From: Agrobacterium tumefaciens
GTDB taxonomy: Bacteria; Pseudomonadota; Alphaproteobacteria; Rhizobiales; Rhizobiaceae
Direction: 5' to 3'
Assembly: GCA_025560025.1 (NCBI GenBank)
Contig: CP048485.1
Location: 2,324,501 to 2,388,500, forward strand
DNA length: 64,000 nt
Below are positions 36,996 through 49,579 of the stretch, piece after piece. The first letter of the stretch is position 1; the number at the start of each line of letters is the position of its first letter. A model generated the notes under the pieces. It was not told the DNA's origin. It worked only from the letters and a program-made list of their open reading frames with translations, and did not search any database. Made by a program: the position numbers and the translations under genes.

Positions 36996-39992
36996 TCACT
37001 CTCCCAGCGCGTCTTCCAGGAACGCAGCAAGCTGCGCCAGGTGCTTGGACATCAGGCCGGTCGCCGGAGAGGCGGCAGCCGGACGGCCCGTGTAACGGAC
37101 CTTCTGGTACTTGGCGTCGATATGCGCCAGAACCCATTCAAGGTAAGGATCGATGAACGACCACGCACCCATGTTCTTCGGCTCTTCCTGGCACCAGACC
37201 ATCTCCGCATTGCGGAAACGCGAAAGCTCGTTGATGAGCGCCTTGGCCGGGAACGGATAGAGCTGTTCGACGCGCAGCAGGTAGATGTCGTCGATACCGC
37301 GCTTTTCACGCTCCTCGAGCAGATCGTAATAGACCTTGCCCGTGCACATGACGACGCGACGGATCTTCGAATCCTTCTGCAGCTTGATCGGGCCGTCCTT
37401 GATGACTTCAGCATCGTCCCACAGGAGACGGTGGAAGGAGGACTCACCCGCAAGCTCCGCCAGCGACGAGGTGGCGCGCTTGTGACGCAGCAGCGACTTC
37501 GGCGTCATCAGGATCAGCGGCTTGCGGAAGTCACGCTTCATCTGACGGCGCAGGATGTGGAAGTAGTTGGCCGGCGTCGTGCAGTTGGCAACCTGCATGT
37601 TGTCTTCGGCGCACATCTGCAGCCAGCGCTCCAGACGGGCGGACGAGTGCTCCGGACCCTGACCTTCATAACCGTGCGGCAGAAGGCAGACGAGACCGGA
37701 CATGCGCAGCCACTTGCGTTCACCCGAAGAGATGAACTGGTCGAACACCACCTGAGCGCCGTTGGCGAAGTCGCCGAACTGGGCTTCCCAGAGCGTCAGC
37801 GCATTCGGACGGGCCAGCGAGTAGCCATATTCGAAACCGAGAACCGCTTCTTCCGAAAGCATCGAGTTGATGACTTCGTAACGGGCCTGCGTTGGCGAAA
37901 GATTGGCGAGCGGGATGTAACGTTCTTCGGTTTCCTGATCGTAGAGGACCGAGTGGCGCTGCGAGAAGGTGCCGCGTTCGCAATCCTGACCGGAGAGACG
38001 GATCTTGTGGCCATCGGCAACAAGCGAACCGAAAGCAAGTGCTTCCGCCATCGCCCAGTCGATGCCCTCACCCGTCTCGATCATCTGCGAGCGGTTTTCC
38101 ATGAAACGCTGGATCGTGCGGTGGGCGCTGAAGCCTTCCGGAATGGTCGACAGCTTCTTGCCGATTTCCTTCAGCTGCTTCATCGGCACGCCGGTCTTGC
38201 CGCGACGCTGCTCATCGGCATTGTCGGCGGCGCGCAGACCCGACCACTGGCCGTCCAGCCAGTCGGCCTTGTTCGGCTTGTAGGACTGGCCCGCTTCGAA
38301 TTCCTGCTCCAGATGGGCGCGCCAGTCGGCCTTCATCTTCTCGAATTCGCCTTCGTTGATCAGGCCTTCGGCGATCAGACGGTCGGCATAGATGCGCGCG
38401 ACGGTCTTGTGACCACGGATGACCTTGTACATCTTCGGCTGCGTGAACGCCGGCTCGTCGCCTTCATTATGGCCGAAGCGGCGGTAACAGAACATGTCGA
38501 TGACGACAGGCTTGTGGAACTTCATGCGGTATTCGGTGGCAACCTTTGCCGCATAGGTAACCGCTTCCGGATCGTCGCCATTGACGTGGAAGATCGGCGC
38601 CTCGATCATCTTGGCAACGTCGGACGGATAGGGCGACGAGCGCGAGAAGGCCGGGTTCGTCGTGAAACCGATCTGGTTGTTGATGATGAAATGCATGGTG
38701 CCGGCAACGCGGTGACCGCGCAGGCCGGAAAGGCCGAGAATTTCAGCAACCACGCCCTGACCCGCAAAAGCGGCATCGCCGTGCAGCAGCAGCGGCAGCA
38801 CCTTGGCGCGTTCGGACAGCGGGATGATGTCGCCGTCCCATGCCTTGGCAAGCTGGTCCTGCTTGGCGCGCGCCTTGCCCATGACGACGGGGTTGACAAT
38901 TTCAAGGTGCGACGGGTTGGCCGTCAGCGACAGGTGAACCTTGTTGCCATCGAATTCGCGGTCGGAGGAAGCACCGAGATGGTACTTCACGTCGCCGGAA
39001 CCTTCGACGTCGTCAGGCTTGAACGAACCGCCCTTGAATTCGTGGAACACGGCGCGGTGCGGCTTGCCCATGACGTTGGTGAGAACGTTCAGACGGCCGC
39101 GGTGGGCCATGCCGAGCACGACTTCTTCCAGGCCGTCCTGGCCGCCGCGCTTGATGATCTGTTCGAGCGCCGGGATCAGCGATTCACCGCCGTCGAGGCC
39201 GAAACGCTTGGTGCCCTTGAAACGCACGTCGAGGAACTGCTCGTAACCTTCGGCTTCGACCAGCTTGGAAAGAATGGCCTTCTTGCCTTCCGGCGTGAAA
39301 GCGACACCCTTGTCCGGGCCTTCGATGCGTTCCTGGATCCAGCCCTTTTCTTCCGGGTTGGACATATGCATGAATTCGACGCCGAGCGTCGAGCAATAGG
39401 TACGCTCGAGAATATCGACCATCTCGCGCACGGTCGCATATTCGAGACCGAGAACGTTATCGATGAAAATCTTGCGGTCGTAATCGCTTTCTTCGAAGCC
39501 GTAGGACTTCGGCGAAAGCTCGTTGTAATCCTCAACGGCGCTGGCAATGCCGAGCGGGTCGAGCTTGGCGTGCAGGTGGCCGCGCATGCGATAGGCGCGG
39601 ATCATCATGATGGCGCGGACGCTGTCACGGGTCGCCTGAAGCACTTCAGCCGGGCTGACGGCCTTGCCGGTATCGGCGCTCTTCGCCTCGGCCTTCGCCT
39701 GAACCTTCTTTTCGATGGCCTTCTCGACCGTGGCCCAGTTGCCGTCGAGAGCGGATACCAGGTCGCCATTGGCCGGGATCGGCCAGTTGGCGCGCTTCCA
39801 GGAGGCGCCCTTGGCCGCCTTCTTCACGTCTTCCGGATTATCGGACAACGCCTTGAAGAAGCTCTGCCACTCCGGCGACACGGAAGAGGGATCCTCTTCG
39901 TACCGGGCATAGAGCTGCTCGATATAGGCTGCATTCGCGCCGTCCAGAAACGACGTGATCTGAAACTGCTCGTTCGCTTCTTGCCTTGCCAT
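36996..39992 (-). CDS. sucA: 2-oxoglutarate dehydrogenase E1
   Basis: 998 residues, typical of rhizobia. The N-terminus (ANAAYIEQLYARYEEDPSSV) binds the complex core. Thiamine diphosphate sites include EVVLGMAHRGRLNVL and HGDAAFAGQGVVAE. The C-terminal part has RHSVLYDQETEERYIPL and VWCQEEPKNMGAW. It decarboxylates 2-oxoglutarate. The start is ATG at 39992. The nearest Shine-Dalgarno (GAGGAG, 40020-40025) is 27 nt away in linear sequence but only 9 nt if the hairpin at 40002-40019 is folded. Confidence 0.98.
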   Translation of the reverse strand: MARQEANEQFQITSFLDGANAAYIEQLYARYEEDPSSVSPEWQSFFKALSDNPEDVKKAAKGASWKRANWPIPANGDLVSALDGNWATVEKAIEKKVQAKAEAKSADTGKAVSPAEVLQATRDSVRAIMMIRAYRMRGHLHAKLDPLGIASAVEDYNELSPKSYGFEESDYDRKIFIDNVLGLEYATVREMVDILERTYCSTLGVEFMHMSNPEEKGWIQERIEGPDKGVAFTPEGKKAILSKLVEAEGYEQFLDVRFKGTKRFGLDGGESLIPALEQIIKRGGQDGLEEVVLGMAHRGRLNVLTNVMGKPHRAVFHEFKGGSFKPDDVEGSGDVKYHLGASSDREFDGNKVHLSLTANPSHLEIVNPVVMGKARAKQDQLAKAWDGDIIPLSERAKVLPLLLHGDAAFAGQGVVAEILGLSGLRGHRVAGTMHFIINNQIGFTTNPAFSRSSPYPSDVAKMIEAPIFHVNGDDPEAVTYAAKVATEYRMKFHKPVVIDMFCYRRFGHNEGDEPAFTQPKMYKVIRGHKTVARIYADRLIAEGLINEGEFEKMKADWRAHLEQEFEAGQSYKPNKADWLDGQWSGLRAADNADEQRRGKTGVPMKQLKEIGKKLSTIPEGFSAHRTIQRFMENRSQMIETGEGIDWAMAEALAFGSLVADGHKIRLSGQDCERGTFSQRHSVLYDQETEERYIPLANLSPTQARYEVINSMLSEEAVLGFEYGYSLARPNALTLWEAQFGDFANGAQVVFDQFISSGERKWLRMSGLVCLLPHGYEGQGPEHSSARLERWLQMCAEDNMQVANCTTPANYFHILRRQMKRDFRKPLILMTPKSLLRHKRATSSLAELAGESSFHRLLWDDAEVIKDGPIKLQKDSKIRRVVMCTGKVYYDLLEEREKRGIDDIYLLRVEQLYPFPAKALINELSRFRNAEMVWCQEEPKNMGAWSFIDPYLEWVLAHIDAKYQKVRYTGRPAAASPATGLMSKHLAQLAAFLEDALGE

Positions 39993-40001
39993 TGTGTTCT
40001 T

Positions 40002-40025
40002 GCGGACTTGTCCGTCCGCCTCCTC
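40002..40025 (-). promoter_or_regulatory. Hairpin-bridged Shine-Dalgarno of sucA
   Basis: On the minus strand: GAGGAG, then GCGGAC-GGACAA-GTCCGC, then nine bases (AAGAACACA) and the sucA ATG. The six-base arms are perfect. Folding removes 18 nt and puts the Shine-Dalgarno at normal distance. No other good ribosome-binding sequence is nearer. Confidence 0.6.
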
Positions 40026-40170
40026 GATGCCGTTAGGGCTGCTTGACCAGCCTGCCGCTTTGATTATTGCTGTCTGCCGCCGGGGCGGTATGCCGTTCTG
40101 TCTGTCGTTCTTGCGGCATCGGGCAGCGCAGCGTTGAAGCCGCGCCGCCCGTTACCGGTCTCATGTGGTC

Positions 40171-41073
40171 TCAGCCCTTGAGGACTTCAACCAGCGTCTT
40201 GCCGAGGCGCGCCGGAGAGGGCGATACCTTGATGCCGGCTGCTTCCATTGCTGCGATCTTCGACTCTGCGTCGCCCTTGCCGCCGGAAACGACAGCGCCG
40301 GCGTGGCCCATGGTGCGGCCCTTCGGAGCCGTACGGCCCGCGATGAAGCCGGCCATCGGCTTCTTGCGGCCCTTCTTGGCTTCGTCGATCAGGAACTGCG
40401 CCGCATCTTCTTCAGCCGAGCCGCCGATTTCGCCGATCATGATGATCGACTGGGTGGCGTCGTCGGCGAGGAACATTTCCAGGACGTCGATGAACTCGGT
40501 GCCCTTGACCGGGTCGCCGCCGATGCCGACAGCCGTGGTCTGGCCGAGGCCTTCGTTGGAGGTCTGGAACACGGCTTCATAGGTGAGCGTGCCCGAACGG
40601 GAAACGATACCGACCGAACCCTTGCGGAAGATGGAGCCCGGCATGATACCGATCTTGCATTCTTCCGGCGTCAGGATACCCGGGCAGTTCGGGCCGAGCA
40701 GGCGCGACTTGGAGCGGTCGAGGCGAGCCTTGACGCGCACCATGTCCATGACCGGGATACCTTCGGTGATGCAGGTGATGAACGGAATTTCCGCATCGAT
40801 GGCTTCGATGATGGCGTCTGCTGCACCTGCCGGCGGAACATAGATCACGGATGCGTCTGCACCGGTCTTTTCCTTGGCTTCGGCAACCGTTGCGAAGATC
40901 GGCAGGCTTTCGCCCTTGGAACCGGTCCAGGTTTCGCCACCCTTCTTCGGGTGAATACCGCCGACCATCTGCGTGCCGTAATAAGCAAGCGCCTGTTCGG
41001 TGTGGAAGGTTCCGGTCTTGCCGGTCAGACCCTGAACAAGGATCTTCGTGTCTTTATTAACAAGAATAGACAT
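40171..41073 (-). CDS. sucD: Succinyl-CoA synthetase alpha subunit
   Basis: 300 residues. CoA-binding region [16 protein letters not shown] at the start, [10 protein letters not shown] in the middle and the phosphorylated histidine H257 in [12 protein letters not shown]. With sucC it makes ATP or GTP from succinyl-CoA. It starts 17 bp after sucC. A 178-bp gap then separates it from sucA. Confidence 0.98.
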   Translation of the reverse strand: MSILVNKDTKILVQGLTGKTGTFHTEQALAYYGTQMVGGIHPKKGGETWTGSKGESLPIFATVAEAKEKTGADASVIYVPPAGAADAIIEAIDAEIPFITCITEGIPVMDMVRVKARLDRSKSRLLGPNCPGILTPEECKIGIMPGSIFRKGSVGIVSRSGTLTYEAVFQTSNEGLGQTTAVGIGGDPVKGTEFIDVLEMFLADDATQSIIMIGEIGGSAEEDAAQFLIDEAKKGRKKPMAGFIAGRTAPKGRTMGHAGAVVSGGKGDAESKIAAMEAAGIKVSPSPARLGKTLVEVLKG

Positions 41074-41090
41074 TATTTCCGGTCCCTCAA

Positions 41091-42284
<1,194 letters not shown>

Positions 42285-42317
42285 GGAATAATCCCTGTTT
42301 GGAGCCGCTAGAGGCTA

Positions 42318-43400
<1,083 letters not shown>

Positions 43401-43418
43401 TCAATCGTTTAGATCATT

Positions 43419-43444
43419 ATTTTCTTACGTAAACGTAAGAAAAT
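43419..43444. promoter_or_regulatory. 26-bp palindrome upstream of mdh, candidate operator
   Basis: ATTTTCTTACGT and ACGTAAGAAAAT are perfect 12-bp arms around AA. The core TTACGT-AA-ACGTAA is matched by TTACCT-TT-ACGTAA at 49128-49141 next to sdhC; over 16 bases 14 are identical (one read in reverse). It could also act as a terminator for zapE, whose stop is 15 bp away, but no T-run follows on that strand and the shared core argues for a binding site. Confidence 0.6.
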
Positions 43445-43458
43445 ACGTCACGAAAGTG

Positions 43459-44622
43459 TCAAACTTTCTGCCGTTTTTCGTGATGCAGCGCCAGATAATC
43501 CGCGCTGCGCATCTCAAACAGCCGCGAGGCAGTGCGATCAAACTCGAAGCCTTCGGTTCCCTTGCGCTTGCCGAGCAGGTCTTCCGGCATGGCTGCAGCG
43601 GAGGCAAAAAGCCGGACACTGTGGTCGTAAAGCGCATCGATGAGGATGATGAAACGCTTGGTCTCGTTGCGCTTGTCCGCATTCAAGAACGGAATATGGT
43701 CGATGAAGACCGTATCGAAACGATTGGCGATGGCCAGGAAGTCGGAAGCCCCGAGCGGCTTCTCGCAAAGATCGGAGAAGGAGAAGCGCGCCACACGGCC
43801 ACTGGCGCGCGGCACCAGAATGGAGCGGCCCTTCATCGGTATTTCCGTTGGCGCGACAAGGTGGCCACCGGTCATGTGCCGCCAGGCCATATCCATCGCC
43901 TGATCCGCCGAACCGTCGAGCGGCGTGACATAGACCGGCAGGCTTTCCAGCTTTTCCATCCGGTAATCGGTGGGGCTGTCCAGCGTCACGACCTCAACAT
44001 ATTTCTTCAGCAAGTCGACGAAAGGCAGGAACAGGCCGCGATTGAGCCCGTCTTTGTAGAGATTGTCGGGAACGACGTTGGATGTCGTTACCAGAGTGCA
44101 GCCATTGGCGAAGAGTTCGCTGAACAGCCGGGCGAGGATCATCGCATCGGCAATATCCGTGACGGTGAACTCATCGAAGCAAAGGAGCTCCGCTTCCGCC
44201 AGAAGTTGGGCCGCGACAGGCGGAATGGGGTCTGCCTGTTTGGTTTCGCCATTCTTCAGCTTCTGCCGATGCGCATGCACGCGATTATGCACATCCGCCA
44301 TGAACTCGTGAAAATGGCAGCGCCGTTTGGAAGTGACGGGCGCCATCTCATAGAACATGTCCATCAGCATCGTCTTGCCGCGGCCGACGCTGCCATAGAC
44401 ATACAATCCCTTGACGGGCGCAGCTGGACCGGCCTTGCGCGCGAACATCCAGCCGAGCGCGCTTTTTTTCTTGGCGGGCTTGCGTGCCTTCAGATCGGCA
44501 AGGATACGGTCGAGGTGAGCCGCCACGCCGAGTTGCGCCGCATCCGCCTGCAAGGTGCCAGCTGCCGTTAATGCGTTGAGCTGTTCAACGACACTATGAT
44601 TGTAATCGGGCAATGGCTTCAT
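43459..44622 (-). CDS. zapE: AFG1/ZapE-type ATPase
   Basis: 387 residues. Walker A GSVGRGKT at residues 77-84, Walker B ELLCFDEFTVTD, and the later SNVVPDNLYKDGLNR and FDRTASRLFEMRS are typical of the ZapE/LACE1 family. In E. coli ZapE acts at the division septum under stress; in mitochondria the homologue helps degrade respiratory-chain subunits. It lies between the sdh and mdh clusters on the same strand. Confidence 0.93.
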   Translation of the reverse strand: MKPLPDYNHSVVEQLNALTAAGTLQADAAQLGVAAHLDRILADLKARKPAKKKSALGWMFARKAGPAAPVKGLYVYGSVGRGKTMLMDMFYEMAPVTSKRRCHFHEFMADVHNRVHAHRQKLKNGETKQADPIPPVAAQLLAEAELLCFDEFTVTDIADAMILARLFSELFANGCTLVTTSNVVPDNLYKDGLNRGLFLPFVDLLKKYVEVVTLDSPTDYRMEKLESLPVYVTPLDGSADQAMDMAWRHMTGGHLVAPTEIPMKGRSILVPRASGRVARFSFSDLCEKPLGASDFLAIANRFDTVFIDHIPFLNADKRNETKRFIILIDALYDHSVRLFASAAAMPEDLLGKRKGTEGFEFDRTASRLFEMRSADYLALHHEKRQKV

Positions 44623-44715
44623 GGAAAAGCGCTCCGGCCGCGGACACCGACAGGCATCCGCGACGAATGGAATGGCTCAGAACAGGCAGGGCGATCCGGA
44701 TACACCGGAAATGCT

Positions 44716-45297
<582 letters not shown>

Positions 45298-45362
45298 TCA
45301 AACAAGAAGGCTGAATTATTACCAAAGCCTTATCTTGCGCAAGCGATGGCCGGGATAATTAC

Positions 45363-45388
45363 AATTTCGGTCGATTTTTACCGAAATT
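45363..45388. repeat. Inverted repeat upstream of the Omp19-like gene
   Basis: AATTTCGGT (45363-45371) and ACCGAAATT (45380-45388) are perfect 9-bp arms around CGATTTTT. It lies 105 bp before the lipoprotein start and just after the sdhB terminator. It could be an operator or a second transcription end. Confidence 0.5.
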
Positions 45389-45404
45389 TCCCGCACCCGG
45401 TTGT

Positions 45405-45434
45405 AAAAAAGGGCCGCAGTCCACACCGCGACCC
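45405..45434 (-). terminator. Terminator of sdhCDAB
   Basis: On the minus strand GGGTCGC and GCGGCCC pair (one G-U) around a 10-nt loop and are followed directly by TTTTTT. About 30 bp after the sdhB stop. Confidence 0.85.
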
Positions 45435-45463
45435 GATAGATTTTCTGTCCAGGCGAATCGCCT

Positions 45464-46243
45464 TCAGACGCGACGCTCGACCATCATCTTCTTGATTTCC
45501 GCGATCGCCTTGGCCGGGTTCAAGCCCTTCGGGCAAGCCTGCGCGCAGTTCATGATGGTGTGGCAGCGATAAAGACGGAACGGGTCCTCGAGATTGTCGA
45601 GGCGTTCGCCCGTTGCTTCGTCGCGGCTGTCGATCAGCCAGCGATAGGCCTGCAGCAGAACGGCCGGACCGAGGTAACGGTCGCCATTCCACCAGTAGCT
45701 GGGACAGGAGGTGGAGCAGCAGGCGCAGAGAATGCACTCATAAAGACCGTCGAGCTTCAGACGATCCTCGTGGCTCTGTTTCCATTCCTTGGCAGGCGTC
45801 GGCGAAACCGTCTTCAGCCAGGGCTCGATGGAGCGGTGCTGGGCGTAGAAGTTCGACAGATCAGGAACGAGGTCCTTCACGACTGGCATATGCGGCAGCG
45901 GATAGACCTTCACCGTGCCGTTGATCTCTTCCATGCCCTTGGTGCAGGCGAGCGTATTGGTGCCGTCGATGTTCATGGCGCAGGAGCCGCAGATGCCTTC
46001 ACGGCAGGAGCGGCGCAGCGTCAGCGTCGGGTCGATATTGTTCTTGATGTAGAGAAGCGCATCGAGAACCATCGGCCCGCAATCGTCAACATCGATATAA
46101 TAAGTATCGATGCGCGGGTTCTGGCCGTCATCCGGGTTCCAGCGATAGATCCGGTATTCGCGGACGTTCTTGGCACCATCAGGCTTCGGCCAGACCTTGC
46201 CTTCGCTGATCTGGGAATTCTTGGGGAGAGCGAGTTCAACCAT
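45464..46243 (-). CDS. sdhB: Succinate dehydrogenase iron-sulfur subunit
   Basis: 259 residues. The 2Fe-2S site is CREGICGSC followed by a fourth Cys in NTLAC. The 4Fe-4S and 3Fe-4S sites are [12 protein letters not shown] and [14 protein letters not shown]. It passes electrons from SdhA to quinone. It starts 15 bp after sdhA. Confidence 0.98.
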   Translation of the reverse strand: MVELALPKNSQISEGKVWPKPDGAKNVREYRIYRWNPDDGQNPRIDTYYIDVDDCGPMVLDALLYIKNNIDPTLTLRRSCREGICGSCAMNIDGTNTLACTKGMEEINGTVKVYPLPHMPVVKDLVPDLSNFYAQHRSIEPWLKTVSPTPAKEWKQSHEDRLKLDGLYECILCACCSTSCPSYWWNGDRYLGPAVLLQAYRWLIDSRDEATGERLDNLEDPFRLYRCHTIMNCAQACPKGLNPAKAIAEIKKMMVERRV

Positions 46244-46258
46244 ATCCAGTTCCTCAAA

Positions 46259-48100
46259 TCAGTAGACGCGCGCCTTCGGCTCGATCTTTTTCGGATCGAT
46301 GCCGTCGGCGATGAGGTCGGTGTGAACAGGGCGATAGTCGAGCTTGACGTCACCTTCCGGGCTGACCCAGGCAAGCGTGTGCTTGCGCCAGTTCACGTCG
46401 TCGCGACCGGCGAACGGACCGTCGACGAAATCCTCGCGGGCGTGCGAACCGCGGCTTTCCTTGCGCGCTTCCGCGCCATAGACCGTGGTGATCGCGTTGG
46501 CCATGAGGTTGTGCAGCTCGAGCGTTTCGACCAGATCGGAGTTCCAGACCATCGAACGATCGGTGACCTTGACGTCAGGCAGTTCCTTCCAGATGGCGGA
46601 AAGGCGCTGGCAACCGCTTTCCAGCGATTCCTGCGTGCGGAACACGGCCGCATCGGCCTGCATGGCGCGCTGCATCTTGTCGCGCAGCACCGCCGTAGGA
46701 GTCGAGCCATTGGCGTAACGCAGGCTGTCGAAGCGTTCCATGATCTTGTCGCAGGCAGCGATATCGAGCGCAGGAACCGCCGCATCGCGGTCGATGACCT
46801 GGGCGGCGCGGATAGCAGCGGCGCGGCCGAAGACCACGAGGTCGATCAGCGAGTTGGAGCCGAGGCGGTTGGCGCCGTGCACCGAAGCGCAGCCGGCTTC
46901 GCCGACGGCCATCAGGCCGGGTGCGATGCGTTCCGGGTTGTTGGCATCGGCATTCAGCACTTCACCCCAATAGTTGGTGGGAATGCCGCCCATATTGTAG
47001 TGAACCGTCGGCAGAACAGGGATCGGCTCACGCGTCACGTCGACGCCGGCGAAAATCTTGGCGCTTTCGGAAATGCCCGGAAGACGCTCATGCAGGATCG
47101 CCGGATCGAGGTGATCGAGATGCAGGAAGATGTGGTCCTTGTTCTTGCCGACGCCGCGGCCTTCACGGATTTCCATCGTCATGCAGCGCGACACGACGTC
47201 ACGAGAGGCAAGGTCCTTCGCGGAAGGCGCATAACGCTCCATGAAGCGCTCGCCTTCGGAATTCACGAGATAACCGCCTTCGCCGCGTGCGCCTTCGGTG
47301 ATCAGGCAACCCGCGCCGTAAATGCCGGTCGGATGGAACTGCACGAACTCCATATCCTGAAGCGGCAGGCCGGCACGGGCAATCATGCCGCCGCCGTCAC
47401 CCGTGCAAGTGTGGGCCGAGGTTGCCGAGAAATAGGCGCGGCCGTAACCGCCGGTCGCCAGCACCACCATCTTGGCGGAGAAGCGATGGATCGTGCCGTC
47501 ATCGAGGTTCCATGCCACGACGCCGGTGCAACGACCGTCTGCCGACATGATGAGGTCGAGCGCGAAATATTCGATGAAGAATTCCGCATTGTTGCGCAGC
47601 GACTGGCCATAAAGCGTGTGCAGAATGGCATGGCCGGTACGGTCGGCGGCAGCGCAGGTGCGCTGTACCGGCGGGCCTTCGCCGTAGTTCTGCATGTGAC
47701 CGCCGAACGGGCGCTGGTAGATCTTGCCTTCGGCATTGCGCGAGAACGGCACGCCATAATGCTCCAGCTCATAGACCGCCTTTGGCGCTTCCATGGCGAG
47801 ATATTGCATCGCGTCGACATCGCCCAGCCAGTCGGAGCCCTTTACGGTGTCGTAAAGGTGCCACTGCCAACAGTCGGGCGTCATGTTGGTGAGCGAGGCG
47901 GCGATGCCGCCCTGCGCCGCGACCGTGTGCGAGCGCGTCGGGAAAACCTTGGTGATGCAGGCCGTGCGGAAACCCTGTTCCGCCATGCCGAGCGTTGCGC
48001 GCAGACCCGCGCCACCGGCGCCCACCACGATCACGTCATAGGAGTGATCGACATAGGTGTAAGCCTTGCCATTCTGGGAAGGTGAACTGATCGATGCCAT
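46259..48100 (-). CDS. sdhA: Succinate dehydrogenase flavoprotein subunit
   Basis: 613 residues. [11 protein letters not shown] binds FAD, and H58 in [10 protein letters not shown] is the covalent flavin histidine. [21 protein letters not shown] (key part FHPTGIYG) and [12 protein letters not shown] form the active site. It oxidises succinate to fumarate. It follows sdhD by 7 bp. Confidence 0.98.
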   Translation of the reverse strand: MASISSPSQNGKAYTYVDHSYDVIVVGAGGAGLRATLGMAEQGFRTACITKVFPTRSHTVAAQGGIAASLTNMTPDCWQWHLYDTVKGSDWLGDVDAMQYLAMEAPKAVYELEHYGVPFSRNAEGKIYQRPFGGHMQNYGEGPPVQRTCAAADRTGHAILHTLYGQSLRNNAEFFIEYFALDLIMSADGRCTGVVAWNLDDGTIHRFSAKMVVLATGGYGRAYFSATSAHTCTGDGGGMIARAGLPLQDMEFVQFHPTGIYGAGCLITEGARGEGGYLVNSEGERFMERYAPSAKDLASRDVVSRCMTMEIREGRGVGKNKDHIFLHLDHLDPAILHERLPGISESAKIFAGVDVTREPIPVLPTVHYNMGGIPTNYWGEVLNADANNPERIAPGLMAVGEAGCASVHGANRLGSNSLIDLVVFGRAAAIRAAQVIDRDAAVPALDIAACDKIMERFDSLRYANGSTPTAVLRDKMQRAMQADAAVFRTQESLESGCQRLSAIWKELPDVKVTDRSMVWNSDLVETLELHNLMANAITTVYGAEARKESRGSHAREDFVDGPFAGRDDVNWRKHTLAWVSPEGDVKLDYRPVHTDLIADGIDPKKIEPKARVY

Positions 48101-48107
48101 GGCGGAA

Positions 48108-48488
48108 TTATCCTGCGAATGCGATTTTCAGAATGGCGAAGATGCAAAGACCGCCAATGAGAACCGCGAAAAACGTATTGAGCATCAGAAGAACGAGCTT
48201 CGAAACCTCGGCGTGAATATAGTCTTCAATGATGACCTGCATGCCGAGCTTCATGTGGATGAGGCCGGAAACCAGCACCAGACCCATGATGACAGCGACA
48301 AGCGGGTTCGACAGCGCGGCGACGACTTCCTGATAGGGCGCGCCGGCATACTGGATGAGGAAGACCACGAAGAAGATCAGCAGCGGAACGTTGGCAACCG
48401 CCGTCAGGCGCTGACGCCAGAAATGGTCGGTGCCTTCCTTGGCGGAGCCGAGGCCGCGAACCTTTCCGAGAGGGGTACGCATATCCAT
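48108..48488 (-). CDS. sdhD: Succinate dehydrogenase membrane anchor subunit
   Basis: 126 residues from the ATG at 48488 ([14 protein letters not shown]), with GAGGAG upstream. Three membrane helices lie at about 33-50, 59-80 and 93-120. The haem-ligand segment is [15 protein letters not shown], the standard SdhD motif. A longer open frame through sdhC exists but is spurious. Confidence 0.95.
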   Translation of the reverse strand: MDMRTPLGKVRGLGSAKEGTDHFWRQRLTAVANVPLLIFFVVFLIQYAGAPYQEVVAALSNPLVAVIMGLVLVSGLIHMKLGMQVIIEDYIHAEVSKLVLLMLNTFFAVLIGGLCIFAILKIAFAG

Positions 48489-48499
48489 GATAAATCTCC

Positions 48500-48892
48500 T
48501 CAGCGCACGATCAGGGCGACGACCCAGATCAGCGCGGTCAGACAGATCGACACCACCCACGAGGCCTTTGCCAGCTTGGTGGTGAAATGCTTTTCGAAGC
48601 CGTATCCCAGATCCCACATGAAGTGACGAAGACCGCCCAGCAGGTGGTGAACGAGAGCCCAAGTATAACCGATCAGGATAAGCCTGCCGATAATCGTGCC
48701 CATCGCCCAGTTGACCCAGTCGTAATAGGCCGGGCCGGAGGCAAGCGCGATCAGCCACCAGGCAACCAGCAGCGTTCCGAAATAAAGTGCGCCGCCCGTG
48801 ATACGGTGCACGATGGATGAGACCATCGTCGGAATCAGCTTGTAAACTTGAAGATGCGGCGACAGAGGCCGGTTATTTGTCAGATTCGCCAT
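48500..48892 (-). CDS. sdhC: Succinate dehydrogenase cytochrome b556 subunit
   Basis: 130 residues from the ATG at 48892 ([18 protein letters not shown]), with GAGG 5 bp upstream. [11 protein letters not shown] and SIVHRITG are the quinone-site residues; [13 protein letters not shown] holds the haem-binding histidine. Three membrane helices. First gene of sdhCDAB; 11 bp before sdhD. Confidence 0.96.
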   Translation of the reverse strand: MANLTNNRPLSPHLQVYKLIPTMVSSIVHRITGGALYFGTLLVAWWLIALASGPAYYDWVNWAMGTIIGRLILIGYTWALVHHLLGGLRHFMWDLGYGFEKHFTTKLAKASWVVSICLTALIWVVALIVR

Positions 48893-49189
48893 CAGAACCT
48901 CGCGGCGTTTTCCCGTGCGCCCACAGAGAAGGGCGCCCCCAAGCAACAGCACATGACGAAAGAATGTGCATTGCACCAACCGCGACGTTTAATCACATGG
49001 AAGCATCACGACAAGCACATTTCATGACCGATTCCAATTTAATCGATTGGTTCACGAATTTTTTTTGGAATTTTTTTGCTCGAAAATAAAAAATCGAGCG
49101 TTTCCAAGATTTACACCCTCAAAATATTTACCTTTACGTAAGTCATAAATCGTGTAATTTACTATTCATTAACCGAAAAAATCCGGAGA
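48893..49189. promoter_or_regulatory. Divergent promoter region sdhC / exported protein
   Basis: A 297-bp AT-rich gap. GCTCGA (49078-49083) and TCGAGC (49094-49099) form an inverted repeat around ten A/T-rich bases. TTACCTTTACGTAA at 49128-49141 matches the core of the mdh palindrome. No small gene is convincing. Confidence 0.6.
49128..49141. promoter_or_regulatory. Dyad shared with the mdh promoter
   Basis: TTACCT-TT-ACGTAA. Its reverse complement, extended by two bases, is CTTACGTAAAGGTAAA, which agrees with CTTACGTAAACGTAAG (43424-43439) at 14 of 16 positions. It is 236 bp from the sdhC start and 49 bp from the opposite gene. Confidence 0.55.
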
Positions 49190-49567
49190 ATGAGGCTCAT
49201 GTTACAGCGTCGAATCGCCACTATGGTCATGCTGTCAACAGGCGTCGTTTTCACCGCCGTGCCTGCTGCAACGGCAGAGGATTCTAACGGACGCCACCAT
49301 TATCAGCAACGGCAGTCGCAGGTCAGTTTCTCCACGGACGGCCTGCCTTCAACCCTCCCCGGCGGCACCTATGTGGGTGCGATATCGGCCTTGAGGGTTC
49401 GCGGAAACGGCAATTATTTCGCGATAGGCGGCGGTCTTTCAAAAAGGGTTACAGGTGCCACGACAGGCGTGCAGTTGGCACCCAAGGCAAAAATCATCAA
49501 CGTCCGTGCCGCGACTGCCGGCAACGCCTGCGCCTATGAGCATGGTGTCTGCGTTATCCGGCCCTAA
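49190..49567 (+). CDS. Exported hypothetical protein
   Basis: 125 residues from the ATG at 49190; an ATG three codons on (49199) is as likely, with GGAGAATGAGG in front. A signal peptide (RRIATMVMLSTGVVFTAVPAATAED) would be cut after ATA near residue 29. The mature part has two cysteines close to the C-terminus (NACAYEHGVCVIRP), probably a disulfide. I do not recognise the family. It diverges from sdhC. Confidence 0.7.
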   Translation: MRLMLQRRIATMVMLSTGVVFTAVPAATAEDSNGRHHYQQRQSQVSFSTDGLPSTLPGGTYVGAISALRVRGNGNYFAIGGGLSKRVTGATTGVQLAPKAKIINVRAATAGNACAYEHGVCVIRP

Positions 49568-49579
49568 ATTAAAATGTAA

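Noticed and set aside
36963..40046. A 1027-codon open frame on the plus strand opposite sucA
   Set aside because: It mirrors sucA codon by codon, has the composition of an antisense shadow in GC-rich DNA and no recognisable domain.
45560..48085. An 841-codon open frame opposite sdhB and sdhA
   Set aside because: Shadow of two certain genes; no ribosome site or family likeness.
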